Below are positions 26,532-36,700 of a stretch of DNA of 64,000 nucleotides, piece by piece. Made by a program: the position numbers and the translations under genes. The stretch comes from OLB7 sp966250335. Its GTDB lineage: Bacteria; Bacteroidota; Ignavibacteria; OLB7. The notes under the pieces were generated by a model. The model was not told the DNA's origin and made no database searches. It saw only the letters and a list, made by a program, of their open reading frames with translations. Within the stretch, counting starts at the first letter, position 1. Each line of letters starts with the position of its first letter. The DNA is taken from contig CBINGZ010000025.1 of the NCBI GenBank assembly GCA_966250335.1, positions 13,801 to 77,800 on the forward strand, given 5' to 3'.

Positions 26532-28049
26532 ATGGCACCTTCCTTCATGACAACCCGTTCCCTCCGGGGGCCTTCGCTGCGGAGACTCCTCTCCCTCCCC
26601 GTTCTGCTCCTGGCGGCCGTCGGCATGGCCGCGGCGGCAGGCGTCGAGGGGGCACGCTGGAGCCGCGGCGAATATATCGTGGAGTTCAGCGACAGCGTCG
26701 GCTACTCGGTCGACGTCGGCGCGAGCGACTCCACGCAGCTCGTGGTGAGGATCAACGGCGCGGACCCGGCGGCGATCCCCTCGCGGACGGCATTGCAGCG
26801 GGGACCGCGCGGAAGCGAGGCGGCCCTGACACGGACGCCGGAAGGGGGTCTGCGGCTCACGATCCGGTTCCGGGAACGCCGGGGCTACTCGATCCTCTGG
26901 CGCCCCTACTCCCACCGCCTGATCGTCCATACGTTCGACTGGAACAGACTGCCGTACGCCCAGGAGCAGTACCACAAGGGACTGCTGGCGCTTGAGGGAG
27001 GGATGACCCGACAGGCCGAGGAGCTGCTGGCCGTGGCATTCGCCACCGGCGAGGAACGGGCGGGGTCGGTGCTGGGAGTCCATTACGCCCGCCGGGGGAA
27101 GGATTCGCTCGCGGCCCGCTACCTTGGGCGCGCGATCGACGAGGATGACCGCGCGGCCCTGGCCGAGATCGAGGGTCGCCCGCAGGGCGCGAAAGCGAGG
27201 GGCTCGACCGACACGGCCGACCACCGGGAAGGAGGCGACGGAGCGGCCGGCTACGACGACGGAGCCTTCGAGGATCGATCGAACCCCGAGGATCATGTCG
27301 CCGACGGAAGATGGCCGGACGGTTCGAACGGAGACGGTTCTCAATCACCCCAAGCCGATACAGGGCTCAATCTGTCCACACTTTCAGACTGGCGTACCAT
27401 TGCGAGCATCGCGGTGGCGCTGATGACGTTCATTGTGATTCTGGTCTTCCTCTTCCGTCGTAATGCGAGCAAGGCGCAGCGTGAGGGGGCGAAGGGAGCT
27501 GTTCAGGAGACACCGCAGGGATCGCGCGATTACCGCGTGGTGCCGTCAACACCGGCAGTGCCGGAGCAGAGCCGGGAGAAGGCCCCGGAGACGATACCGG
27601 TGCAGCGCCCGGCCGCCTCGGAGGTCGTCGCGCCGGTTGCGGCTCCGGTCGTGGAGCCGCCGGCAGCTCCGGTTCAGCCTCCGGTCGTCGCCGAGGTCGA
27701 GCCTGTCACGGTGCAGGAGAAGGCGCCGGTGATCGAGGAGAGGCCCGTGCCGGCGCCGGTTCCGCAGGAGACCGCGCCGGTGCGCGAAACGCCGATCGAA
27801 GCCGCGGCGCCTGCCGTGGATGAAGAGAAAGCGCCTGCCGCAAGCACCAGGCTCGTATCGACCCAGGCCGCCGAGCTTCAGCGACGGATGGAGTCGGCAC
27901 GCACGGGGGCCGCAACGCCGGCCGACGACGAATCGACGGTCTCCGAAGCCCGGCGCCTCAACGTCTCGCGCGACAACATCGAATTACGACGCAGAATGAG
28001 CGACCTCCGCAGGAAGCTGGACCAGCCGGCCGACACGTGGGAGAAGTAG
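26532..28049 (+). CDS. One-pass membrane protein with Pro/Val-rich region, partner of FlhF-like GTPase
   Basis: A 505-residue protein not recognised as a known family. It has an N-terminal signal or anchor (RRLLSLPVLLLAAVGMAAAA), a beta-rich segment (WSRGEYIVEFSDSVGYSVDV, similar in feel to AMIN domains), a short TPR-like helical stretch (GLLALEGGMTRQAEELLAVA), a disordered acidic linker, one membrane segment near residues 297-315 (IASIAVALMTFIVILVFLF) and a cytoplasmic tail rich in Pro, Val, Ala and Glu ending in a helix (RRLNVSRDNIELRRRMSDLR). This order resembles FimV/HubP-type polar organisers. Only 10 bp separate it from the FlhF-like gene, so the two are probably an operon. Confidence 0.7.
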   Translation: MAPSFMTTRSLRGPSLRRLLSLPVLLLAAVGMAAAAGVEGARWSRGEYIVEFSDSVGYSVDVGASDSTQLVVRINGADPAAIPSRTALQRGPRGSEAALTRTPEGGLRLTIRFRERRGYSILWRPYSHRLIVHTFDWNRLPYAQEQYHKGLLALEGGMTRQAEELLAVAFATGEERAGSVLGVHYARRGKDSLAARYLGRAIDEDDRAALAEIEGRPQGAKARGSTDTADHREGGDGAAGYDDGAFEDRSNPEDHVADGRWPDGSNGDGSQSPQADTGLNLSTLSDWRTIASIAVALMTFIVILVFLFRRNASKAQREGAKGAVQETPQGSRDYRVVPSTPAVPEQSREKAPETIPVQRPAASEVVAPVAAPVVEPPAAPVQPPVVAEVEPVTVQEKAPVIEERPVPAPVPQETAPVRETPIEAAAPAVDEEKAPAASTRLVSTQAAELQRRMESARTGAATPADDESTVSEARRLNVSRDNIELRRRMSDLRRKLDQPADTWEK

Positions 28050-28342
28050 AGGGATAACAGGCGGATCGCCCGGGGCTCTTCCTCATCGACGACGAGAAGA
28101 ATGGTACGCCCCTTCAGGGCTTGAAGAAATGTGAGATCGCGCCGTGGCTACAAATGGGTGCTCCCTTCGGGAGCCTTTACACGGAGTGGCCGGAATTTTT
28201 CGGCATTCATTCGATCGGACCAACGCTCGACAATGGTCACGACGCTTTCCATACTCTGGACCGCGGTTCTGCTGATAGGGGCGATCCTGCTGCTGAGGAT
28301 ATCGCAGCGCGACTGATGGAGGTCACCCCACCTCGCGCCGCC
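28050..28342. other. Intergenic with dispersed repeat; possible 27-residue membrane peptide
   Basis: Between the FlhF-partner gene and the DUF6263-like lipoprotein gene, which converge here. It holds the hairpin repeat at 28097-28176. A short frame at 28233-28316 would encode MVTTLSILWTAVLLIGAILL and seven more residues, a single membrane helix, but no ribosome site is visible, so it is not called as a gene. Confidence 0.4.
28097..28176. repeat. Dispersed intergenic hairpin element, copy 1
   Basis: Two units: GAAGAATGGTACGCCCCTTC (from 28098) followed by AGGGCTTGAAG, then GGCTACAAATGGGTGCTCCC and the mirrored GGGAGC near 28170-28176. Related units recur at 45.0-45.2 kb and 51.0-51.15 kb. Confidence 0.65.
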
Positions 28343-28365
28343 TCAATCGAGGCGGCGCGAGGTGG
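28328..28365. terminator. Perfect 17-bp hairpin overlapping a stop codon
   Basis: Arms CCACCTCGCGCCGCCTC (28328-28344) and its exact complement (28349-28365) with a 4-base loop. The minus-strand CDS that ends at 28343 has its stop codon inside the structure. It likely ends transcription from both convergent genes, although no T tract is present. Confidence 0.55.
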
Positions 28366-29302
28366 TCGTGGTCTTGCTTTTCATATCGATCGGGACCTGC
28401 TGCGACTTCGCCATGCCGGCGGCGGCGCTGTCGAGTTCGATCTCCATCGTCCCGGAGACATCCTGCGTGATCGTGCTCGCCATGATCCACCCGTTCCGGG
28501 TATCCACCGTCATGTTTCCCTGCTGCTTTCCGGTGATCGAATAGTTGATCTTCATGCCGACCAGTTCGATCGGCCCCGTTTCGGAGTTCCTCGATATATC
28601 GGAGGCCACCTCCACATCGGCCGTATCTCCTTCCAGCTTCTTCAGCTTGTAGGTGGTGTTGATCGTCATCGGCGTCCCCACCGAGAGGGCTGTTCTCTTG
28701 ACCCAGACGTCGCCGACCGCGACCGGCTTGTCGGGATAGATCGCGAGCGAACGTTCCATCGTCTCGATCATGCTCTTCTCGCTGAAGAGGGAGCGAAGGC
28801 TGTGCTCGATCATGGCGCGCGTCTCCGGATAGGAATCGGCGACCTTGCTGATGATGTTCTGGAGCATGATGTCGAGCCCGGTCACCTGGCGGACATGCCC
28901 GTCCGGCCCGATCCTCACGGTGAACGTCTGTCCCACGATCGCCGCCCATCCGAGAGCGATCTCCGGAGGGGCCGCGGTGTCGGCGGAGCTGTAGGCGACC
29001 CGCGACCCGTTCCCCTCCTGCACAAACGACACGGAATCGTACGTAACCCGCATCAGCGCCGTGCCGGAGGAGTCGACATTCTCCACCGCATAGATCGCAC
29101 CGAGCCCCACCGACTGCTGCACGTGCTGCGGCCCCGCCGTCGTCTGCTGGGTCACCGACTGTTCGGTAAGCCTCCACTCCCGCACCCGCAGCCCCTTTTC
29201 GGGGGCGAGCTTCAGGGTGACGGCGTCCCCCGGACCGTCGGAACATCCGACGGCGATCAGGGCGGAAAGAGCGAGAAGAACGAAACGTGTTGTCCGGATC
29301 AT
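28343..29302 (-). CDS. Lipoprotein, DUF6263-like
   Basis: A 319-residue lipoprotein (MIRTTRFVLLALSALIAVGC, cysteine 20). The mature part has a long beta-rich domain with LIMxT-like patterns such as MRVTYDSVSFVQEG, AVGDVWVKRTALSVGTPMTI and NGWIMASTITQDVSGTMEIE, typical of DUF6263 proteins found in Bacteroidota-type bacteria. Their role is unknown; a beta-sheet scaffold that binds a hydrophobic ligand is one guess. It is paralogous to the next gene at 29358 (same order of motifs) but carries a lipid anchor instead of a cleavable signal. Confidence 0.75.
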   Translation of the reverse strand: MIRTTRFVLLALSALIAVGCSDGPGDAVTLKLAPEKGLRVREWRLTEQSVTQQTTAGPQHVQQSVGLGAIYAVENVDSSGTALMRVTYDSVSFVQEGNGSRVAYSSADTAAPPEIALGWAAIVGQTFTVRIGPDGHVRQVTGLDIMLQNIISKVADSYPETRAMIEHSLRSLFSEKSMIETMERSLAIYPDKPVAVGDVWVKRTALSVGTPMTINTTYKLKKLEGDTADVEVASDISRNSETGPIELVGMKINYSITGKQQGNMTVDTRNGWIMASTITQDVSGTMEIELDSAAAGMAKSQQVPIDMKSKTTTTSRRLD

Positions 29303-29357
29303 ATATCGACCTTGATGAACGAACGGATGGAGAGACCGCAGGCGCGCGGCCCCATCC

Positions 29358-30359
29358 CTACTGGGCCCAGGAACGTGTACGGATCGTGGTCACATCGGTC
29401 AGCGGGCTCTCGTAGATGATACGCGAGTTCGCTTCATCGAACACCTGCATGCGCCCGGTGAACTCCCGGCGGATCATGCTCGACATGTTCCATCCGGTGG
29501 CACGGTTCACCTCGATCGTTCCGCTCTGCGTGCCGCTGATCTCGTAATGGAGCCGTACACCCGGCTGATCGAACTTGCGCGCCTTGTGGTTGTTACCCAC
29601 AATCGACTTCTCCTCCAGCACCATTCTCCCGTCGTTCTCCATCCGGACGAGGGTGTAGGTGGTGTTGAGCGTCAGAGGAACCCCGACGTCGGAGAGATAG
29701 TTCCGGGTCCAGGTGTCGCCGACCTTCACCGACTTCACCGGCAGGAAGGGAAGCGACTGAAAGATCGTCTCCATCATACTCTCCTCGCTGAGCGTCCGTA
29801 TCAGGACCTGGTCCTGATTGGCGCCGCGCACGCTGTCGCTCCGGTCGATCAGCTTCGCAAGCTGATTGCGGAGCGAGTCGAGCCCCATCAGCCGCCGTAC
29901 GCCCCCGTCCGCCCCCACTTCGAGCCTGATCCCCTTCCCCATGATCTGATGGAACGGGAAGGCGTTCGCCGACCTCCATGTGGAGGTGTCGGTGGAGTTG
30001 TACGAGGAGCGCGCAGTGTCGTTCAGATAGTCGGCGATCACCGAATCATATCGCATAAAGACAATTGCGTTCCCCTTGGCGTCGACGCTCTCCACCAGGA
30101 AATGGTAGTCGATCGTCGTCTCCCGACGCTGCACGAGCTTCTTGTCTCCCCCTTTCTTCTTATCGGGAACCATCTGCGACGTGGTCTGATCCCGATAGAC
30201 CCTCTGGCGGAACGTCATTCCCTTCGTCAGCTTCAGTTTCAGCGCGGTAACGGTGCGCTGCTCCTTGGCATCAGGTTTCGCACCCTGCCGAGGCTGCGCG
30301 GGGAGGGCTACAGTCGCGGCTATGAGAAGGACCGCAATAAGACACAGGCTCATCACCAT
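29358..30359 (-). CDS. Secreted DUF6263-like protein, paralogue of the neighbouring lipoprotein
   Basis: A 333-residue protein with a cleavable signal peptide (MVMSLCLIAVLLIAATVALP, then AQPRQGAK) and no lipobox. Motif order parallels the gene at 28343: LKLTKGMTFRQRVYRDQTTS, MRYDSVIADYLND, SVKVGDTWTRNYLSDVGVPL and ATGWNMSSMIRREFTGRMQV. It lies 55 bp upstream of that gene on the same strand and is probably its tandem duplicate. Function unknown. Confidence 0.75.
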   Translation of the reverse strand: MVMSLCLIAVLLIAATVALPAQPRQGAKPDAKEQRTVTALKLKLTKGMTFRQRVYRDQTTSQMVPDKKKGGDKKLVQRRETTIDYHFLVESVDAKGNAIVFMRYDSVIADYLNDTARSSYNSTDTSTWRSANAFPFHQIMGKGIRLEVGADGGVRRLMGLDSLRNQLAKLIDRSDSVRGANQDQVLIRTLSEESMMETIFQSLPFLPVKSVKVGDTWTRNYLSDVGVPLTLNTTYTLVRMENDGRMVLEEKSIVGNNHKARKFDQPGVRLHYEISGTQSGTIEVNRATGWNMSSMIRREFTGRMQVFDEANSRIIYESPLTDVTTIRTRSWAQ

Positions 30360-30485
30360 CTGTACGGAATGGTTTGAAAAAATGAAGGAATTGATACAGG
30401 GGGCCTTGCATCATTTTTTAGGGGCTGTAAGTGTTAAGGGACATCCTCGAAAAGCCGCGGTCGCAGGCCGGGGGCTACCAGCGTG

Positions 30486-31448
30486 CTACCGATGCGTATC
30501 CAGTCCAAGCCGTGAACGCAGCAGCGTGTCGGCATTAGAGTGTTTCGACCAGTAATCTGTCGCAAGCATATCTGTTCTGACGGCACGGGTTGTGGCCGTC
30601 CTTCCGAAGTCTGCATACGTTTCGCTCCATCCGACGATCTCGTACGGGAAGCGTTTGATGAAATCTATGGCAAGAGAGCGTTCCCCGCCGTACTCCAATG
30701 TGTACCTGCCGACCTCCCCGAACTTCGGCACCGTGACCGAGGTCATCGAGGCGGTCGCCTCCTCCTCCGCAAGCTGCCTGTGACGGAGCCGGGCGGAAAG
30801 CATCCCCGGAACCGCCCTGATTCTGCCGACCGGAAGGCGCTCGGGCGCCAGCCGCAGTCTGGTCCATACCTCATCCTCCAGCAATACTCCTGCCAGAGTG
30901 TAGTTTCTATCCCCCTCCCGCTCGAAATAGGAGTGTTCCTCCACGGCGAACGAGTCCCGGTTCATCCCGACCAGATTGATCTGTCCGTAGACATGGCCGC
31001 ACCATTCCTGCGCGGAGCTGGAGACCTTCAGGCTTCTGGGATATGTCGCCCGGTCGATCGGCGTGAAGACCGAGCTCATCAGCGAATAGGGATAGAGCCC
31101 CGTGACGAACTTCTTGGTGAAATTCATCTTCAGCACCGACGTGTACTCCCGCCCGGCCGGATCGGACTCCAGCTTGATCTGGCGATCGGTGAGGAAATCC
31201 TCGGTCACGAAGATCAGCACCGCCTCCCCCCTGTGCATCTCGCCGTAGCGGGCCTGTTCCAGTTCGAACCGGTTCAGCTCCCCCTTCCCCGCATACCAGT
31301 AGTCGCGGAACTCATCACTCACCGGCGTCGGCTCGGGCTTCGGTTCCGGCAGCGCCTGCGCGCGCTCGGCTCCGGTGTCGGCCGTACATCCGGCGATCAG
31401 CGCGGCCAGCGCCGCGGGATAGGCATATCGCATCAGGAATATCTTCAT
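30486..31448 (-). CDS. Lipoprotein of unknown function common in Bacteroidota
   Basis: A 320-residue lipoprotein (MKIFLMRYAYPAALAALIAGC, cysteine 21). The start of the mature protein, DEFRDYWYAGKGELNRFELE, and GEMHRGEAVLIFVTEDFLTD match a family frequent in Bacteroidota genomes that databases often leave as hypothetical. It contains many aromatic residues and beta strands, with NINLVGMNRDSF-like central motifs. It ends with a short helical tail. The function is not known. Confidence 0.75.
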   Translation of the reverse strand: MKIFLMRYAYPAALAALIAGCTADTGAERAQALPEPKPEPTPVSDEFRDYWYAGKGELNRFELEQARYGEMHRGEAVLIFVTEDFLTDRQIKLESDPAGREYTSVLKMNFTKKFVTGLYPYSLMSSVFTPIDRATYPRSLKVSSSAQEWCGHVYGQINLVGMNRDSFAVEEHSYFEREGDRNYTLAGVLLEDEVWTRLRLAPERLPVGRIRAVPGMLSARLRHRQLAEEEATASMTSVTVPKFGEVGRYTLEYGGERSLAIDFIKRFPYEIVGWSETYADFGRTATTRAVRTDMLATDYWSKHSNADTLLRSRLGLDTHR

Positions 31449-31543
31449 ACTGTCACCCCGGTATGAGGTTGAAGGACGCGGGAAGGTTGAACCGTCGGCG
31501 CCGCATCACAATACGATCGATCGACCCGGACCGGCGCACTGCG

Positions 31544-33388
31544 CTACCTGCCGCGCATCGTGATCGTCGTTTTCGACAGCGTTCCATCTCTCAGGAACTC
31601 GGTCTCCACCTCCTGCTTCGGGGAGAAGATCCCGAGAGCATCGGTGTAGTCGTAGATGTTGTCGATCGCCTTTCCTCCCATCTTCACGATGATATCTCCC
31701 CCCTTCAGTCCGGCGAGCGCGGCGGGGCCGCCGTCGGCCACCCCGGTGAGCTTCAGCCCCTTCCCCTCGTAGGCATAATCGGGGATCGTCCCGACGTAGA
31801 CCTTGAAGCCGTTGCCGGAACGACCGCCGGCACGGGAGCTGGGAGCCTTGGTAAAGGGGGGACGCTCCGGCATCGCGTCGATCCTGCCGACGATCTCGGC
31901 GACATATCGCAGTATCTCGACCTCCCCCTCGTAGTTCACCTTCTCCCACGTGTCGCCGGGGCGGTGATAATCTTCATGAAGGTTCGTGAAGAAGGAGAGG
32001 ACGGGGATATCCTTCCCGTAGAAACTTGAGTGATCGCTCGGCCCGAACCCGTCCGGGACGAGCTTCAGGTTGAAGCGGTCGCGGTTGAGCTCCTTGACGA
32101 GCGGCTCCCACGCGGTCGAGGTGCCGATCCCCTGCACGACCAGCTCGGAGGAGTCGAGGCGGCCGATCATATCCATGTTGATCATGGTGACGATTCTGGC
32201 GGGAGCGAGCGACAACGTGTTCATCAGCGCCGCGGAGCCTATCAGCCCCTCCTCCTCGGCGTTGAACGCCATGAAGATGAGGGTCCTGCGGTTGGCGCGG
32301 GTCGCCGCGAAATGTTCGGCCAGCGCCATCACGCCGGCGGTGCCGGAGGCGTTGTCGTCGGCGCCGTAATGGACCGCGGAGTCGTGATGCCCGTGCAGCG
32401 AGCCTTCTCCCCCATGTCCCAGATGATCGAAGTGTCCGCCGATCACGATGATCTCGTCGCGCAGCTTCGGATCGGTTCCGGGAAGCATCGCCAGCACGTT
32501 CGGGATGCTGTCGCGGCGGATCGTGACGTCGGCCGCGAGCGAGGCGGAATATCCCTGCATCACGAACGACGCGGGGGACTTCGTGGAGTCGATCATCGCC
32601 TGAATCTGGGAAAGGGTTCTGCCGGCGGGATCACGAACCCCGTCGAACGGACCGCTGAGGGCGAACATGACCGGGATACCGGCCGAGAGGAAGCTCCGGT
32701 CGAGCGTAAGAGGATAGAGATTCTGCTCGTCGTTCGGCCGGCTGATGAAGATGATGCCGGCGGCGCCGCGCTCCTTCGCCGCCTTCACCTTCGACGTGAA
32801 CGCCATCTGGCGCGCGAAACGGCTGTGGGTTTCGGACCCCTCGGGAGAGTATCGCATAACGACAACGATCTTTCCGGCGGGGTCGATCCCGGCGTAGTCG
32901 TCGTAGTTCTCGTCGGGCGCCGAGATCCCGTAGCCCGCGAAGAGGAGATCGCCGACGATCGAGGAGACGTCGCTGAAGCTCATCGGGTTGAAATCGACTC
33001 CCCCCTTCAGCTCCTTCCGGCCGGAGGGAGCGAAGAGGATCAGCTTGTTCATGCTTCCGGCGCGGGCGCCCGCCACGTAGCCGAACCTGTGGTAGTATCC
33101 CTCCCCGTTGGGGACGACCTCCAGCCCGAGCTTCTGGAATCGCGCGGCGATATAGGCGGCGGCAAGCAGGTTTCCCGGCTCCCCGGCGCGGCGCCCCGCC
33201 AGCTCGTCGCCGGCCAGATAGCGGACATCCTCACGGACCCGGTCGATAGTGATGCCGCCGGAGCCCTGGGCCGCGGCGGTTCCGGCGAGCGCGAACAGCG
33301 CAAGAAGCGCCGGGAAGACCCGACGGAACCCGGCACGAAGATCGCGCCGCGAAGTATATAATGCTTTACGATACATTCTATCGAGCAT
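31544..33388 (-). CDS. M28 zinc aminopeptidase with PA and PDZ domains
   Basis: A 614-residue exported peptidase. After a hydrophobic signal (RVFPALLALFALAGTAAAQG) there is a PA-like insert (AGYGISAPDENYDDYAGIDP, GKIVVVMRYSPEG) and the M28 core. The zinc ligands are visible: GGHFDHLGH, GADDNASGTAG, FNAEEEGLIGS, NMDMIGRL and GPSDHSSF. A C-terminal PDZ-like domain (VADGGPAALAGLKGGDIIVK) follows. Family members remove N-terminal amino acids from peptides in the periplasm or outside. The start is the ATG at 33388; the frame upstream would begin with TTG at 33418. Confidence 0.92.
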   Translation of the reverse strand: MLDRMYRKALYTSRRDLRAGFRRVFPALLALFALAGTAAAQGSGGITIDRVREDVRYLAGDELAGRRAGEPGNLLAAAYIAARFQKLGLEVVPNGEGYYHRFGYVAGARAGSMNKLILFAPSGRKELKGGVDFNPMSFSDVSSIVGDLLFAGYGISAPDENYDDYAGIDPAGKIVVVMRYSPEGSETHSRFARQMAFTSKVKAAKERGAAGIIFISRPNDEQNLYPLTLDRSFLSAGIPVMFALSGPFDGVRDPAGRTLSQIQAMIDSTKSPASFVMQGYSASLAADVTIRRDSIPNVLAMLPGTDPKLRDEIIVIGGHFDHLGHGGEGSLHGHHDSAVHYGADDNASGTAGVMALAEHFAATRANRRTLIFMAFNAEEEGLIGSAALMNTLSLAPARIVTMINMDMIGRLDSSELVVQGIGTSTAWEPLVKELNRDRFNLKLVPDGFGPSDHSSFYGKDIPVLSFFTNLHEDYHRPGDTWEKVNYEGEVEILRYVAEIVGRIDAMPERPPFTKAPSSRAGGRSGNGFKVYVGTIPDYAYEGKGLKLTGVADGGPAALAGLKGGDIIVKMGGKAIDNIYDYTDALGIFSPKQEVETEFLRDGTLSKTTITMRGR

Positions 33389-33762
33389 AGAGATAGTCGG
33401 AAGCGGCCTGGGACGCAACCGGCGGTTCGACGTCGGTACCTGTCAACCGACGAACAGCGGGAAGTTATAAGTTTCTGCGATTCGATCCGGGGTGATTCGC
33501 ACGGGGCAGATGCTTCAAAAACACACAAAGTTCCAACAGGTTACCCGCATCTCCCCGAAAAAGTCACGAAGGGGATTTCAACCCCTCTTCCTCACGATGT
33601 GTCCCTGTGCCGTACTCCCGCGGAGGGGGTCCCGCTACAACTCGTTGCGGGTTACAAGCCGCTCGGGCGGCGTCTCTCCGGTGTATGGACGGGCGGGCTC
33701 GTGATCCCACGATCGTGCCGAACTCGTAAAGGGTTATACTTGTGAATAAGGTGTAGTACGTT
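33389..33762. other. Divergent intergenic region
   Basis: About 375 bp between the divergent peptidase and alpha-2-macroglobulin genes. It contains a GGGGATTTCAACCCC stem near 33574 and a degenerate stretch around 33600-33690 that resembles the dispersed hairpin elements. A TTATACT-like box near 33733-33740, 23 bases before the ATG at 33763, is a candidate promoter element. No gene is seen. Confidence 0.4.
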
Positions 33763-36700
33763 ATGAAATCATCATCTCTCATCAGGTGGCTTCTTCTGGC
33801 GGCCCCCCTGTTTCTGGGATTTACCATGCACGGCGACGAGGATAGGTTCTCCTTCTATCTCTCCACCGAGCGTATCTACTATCCGGGAGAACCGGATGTC
33901 GCGGTAACGCTGGGGGGGCAGCTGGAATCGAAGACGACCTTCGCCTTCGAGGCGTACAGGCTCGCCGATCCGGTCGCCTTCTTCCGCGCCCAGCGGAATC
34001 CCCACTCCTTCAATATCGGATTCGATGACGATGGAGAGAGGGACGACAAGGAACCGCGCGTGACTCTCTCGAAGAACGATAAACTCATCAAGCGGTGGGA
34101 GAAGAAGATCACCCCCCGCGAGCGATACTGGCATAACGAACAGATCTCCGTGCCGGCGAACGAGCGCGGAGTCTACGTGGTCGTCGCCAGGGCGCGCGGG
34201 AAGGCGTCGGCAACCGTCGTGGTCGTCTCCGCGCTCGGCATGGTCGTGAAGCAGTCCCCCGGCGAGGCGCTCTCGTTCGTGGTCGACAGAAGGAGCGGCG
34301 AGAAGGTGACCGGCTTCCCCCTCTCCTATCTGCGCGGCGGAGAGCTGCTGCTGGAGGGGAGCACCGACGCAAGCGGCGTATCGCGCGTGACGGTCCCGGA
34401 GAAGAAGGCCCCGACCGGCTCCGACGGAGATCTCGAGATCATGCGCTGGTCCGGCTACGGCGACCAGCTGATAGTGCTGGGGGAGAAGAACGACGATTTC
34501 ATCATATCGGATTCCTACTTCTACAGCAACCCGGACTCGAAGGGGCAGGTCTACCTGCATACCGACCGTCCCGTCTATCGTCCCGGCCAGACCGTCCACT
34601 ACCGCGGCATCGTCCGTCGGATCGGAGAGGACGGCACATATCGTAATGTTACGGATGATACCGTCGCGGTGGAGATCACCGATGCCCGCGGTCGCTCCGT
34701 GAGCAAGGATACTCTCGCCCTCTCCGATTTCGGCACCTTCTCCGGTGAGATCGTGCTCGGAGAGGAGCCGCCGCTGGGGGACTACCAGATCCAGGTCCAT
34801 TTCGACGGCGCCGCGCGCTGGTTCAGTTTTGCCGTGGAGGAGTACAAGAAGCCCGAATACGAGGTAACGGTCACCACCGACCGCGAGCAGTACACGCGCG
34901 GCGACAGGATCACCGCGTCGGTCAGGGCCGACTACTACTTCGGCGAACCGGTGGCCGGGGCGCAGATCGAATATTTCATCTACCGCTCCCGCTTCTGGCG
35001 CCCCTGGTGGTACAGGTCCGAATGGGCATATCTCTACGAGGGGGATGAGCGGGGCTGGTACGGCGGCGGCGGATCGGAGATGATCCACACGGGAGAAGGA
35101 ACGCTGGGAGCCGACGGAACGTATCGCATCGAGTACACGACGGACAAAAAGGCGGGGGAGGATTATCTCTATCGCATCGAGGCCCGTGTCGTCGACGCCA
35201 GCAGGCGGTCGGTCTCCGGCAGCGCCTCGGCCCGCGTGACCCGCGGCGAGTTCTCGATGACGACCTGGACCGACAAGTATCTCTACAAACCGGGAGATCG
35301 CGCCACGATCTTCGTGAAGGCTCTTTCGTTCGAGGGTGACAAGGGGGTCTCCGTCCCCTTCCGTATCCGGGTGGAGCGGGTCTGGTGGGAGGAACGGCGC
35401 AAGGGACGCGGCGGCGAACAGCGGAAGGAGACGATATGGAACGGCTCCGGCTCCACCGACGGCTCCGGCCAGGGCTCCGTGACCTTCACCCCGGAGAAGA
35501 CCGGCTACTACAACGTGGTCGCGGAGGCGACCGACGGGCGCGGGACGAAGATCGAGGAGAGCGGCTCGATGTACGTGGCCGACAACACGTACGACGCATG
35601 GTACAATGAGGGAGGGGTGCAGATCATCCCCGACAAGCAGCTCTACAAGCCGGGCGACATGATGAGCGCGCTGATCGTGATGCCGGAGTCGGGGGGGGAT
35701 CTTCTTGTCACCGGTGAAGGGGCGGCGCTCTACACCCATCAGGTGGAGCGGTTGAACTCACGCTCGGTCGTCGTCAGGATGAAGATCGAGGAGCGATATG
35801 CTCCGATGTTCTACCTCTCGGTCAACGCCATCAGGGATGGGACGTTCCAGTCCAACATGCAGCAGATCACCGTCGCCCCGGAGGGGAAGCGGCTCCGCCT
35901 GCAGGTGACGACCGATCGCGAGGAGTACAAACCGGGAGAGAAGGGAACGGTGACGGTCCGCGTTCTCAACGACCAGGGTGAGCCCGCCCCGAACACCGAC
36001 GTCGCCGTTTCGATGGTGGACGAGGCGCTCTACGCGATCCGCCCCGACCGCACCCCCGATATCCAGAAGGCGTTCTACGGCTACCGCAACAACGCGGTTT
36101 CCACGACGACTTCCCTCTATTTCAGGTTCGCCACGGGGTCGAGAGTGGAGACGGAGATGCTCGCGGGTGATATGGCGGAGGGCGCAGTCGCGGGCCGCGA
36201 CGCCTTCGCGTCCGCCCCCCCCGCCGCGCCGCAGATGAGCAAGGCGGCCCGAGGCTTCGCCGCGAACCAGGCCGACGGATCGGCCGCATACGTCGAGGCC
36301 GAGATCCGACGGACGTTCGAGGACCTGATGTACTGGACCCCGTCGGTCCGAACCGACGGCTCCGGCCGCGCCCGGATCGAGGTGACCTTCCCGGACAACC
36401 TGACGACATGGCGGATCACCGCGCGCGGCGTCACCCAGGCCACGGCCGTGGGGCAGGCGACCGCCGAGGTGATCGCGCGGAAGGATCTCCTCGTCCGCAT
36501 GGAGACCCCGAGGTTCATCACCGCCGGCGACCGCCTGGCCGTGGCGACGACGATCCACAACTATCTCGCATCGGCGAAGAAGGCTCGCGTCAGGATGAAA
36601 GCCGAAGGGGCCGGACTGAAGGAGAGCGAGAAGATCGTGACGGTCCCGGCCTCCGGCGAGATCCGGGTCGACTGGGAGATCGACGCGGCGAAGGCGGGAA

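Noticed and set aside
28233..28316. Possible 27-residue one-helix membrane peptide
   Set aside because: No ribosome-binding site visible and it lies in a repeat-rich intergenic stretch; mentioned only as a possibility.
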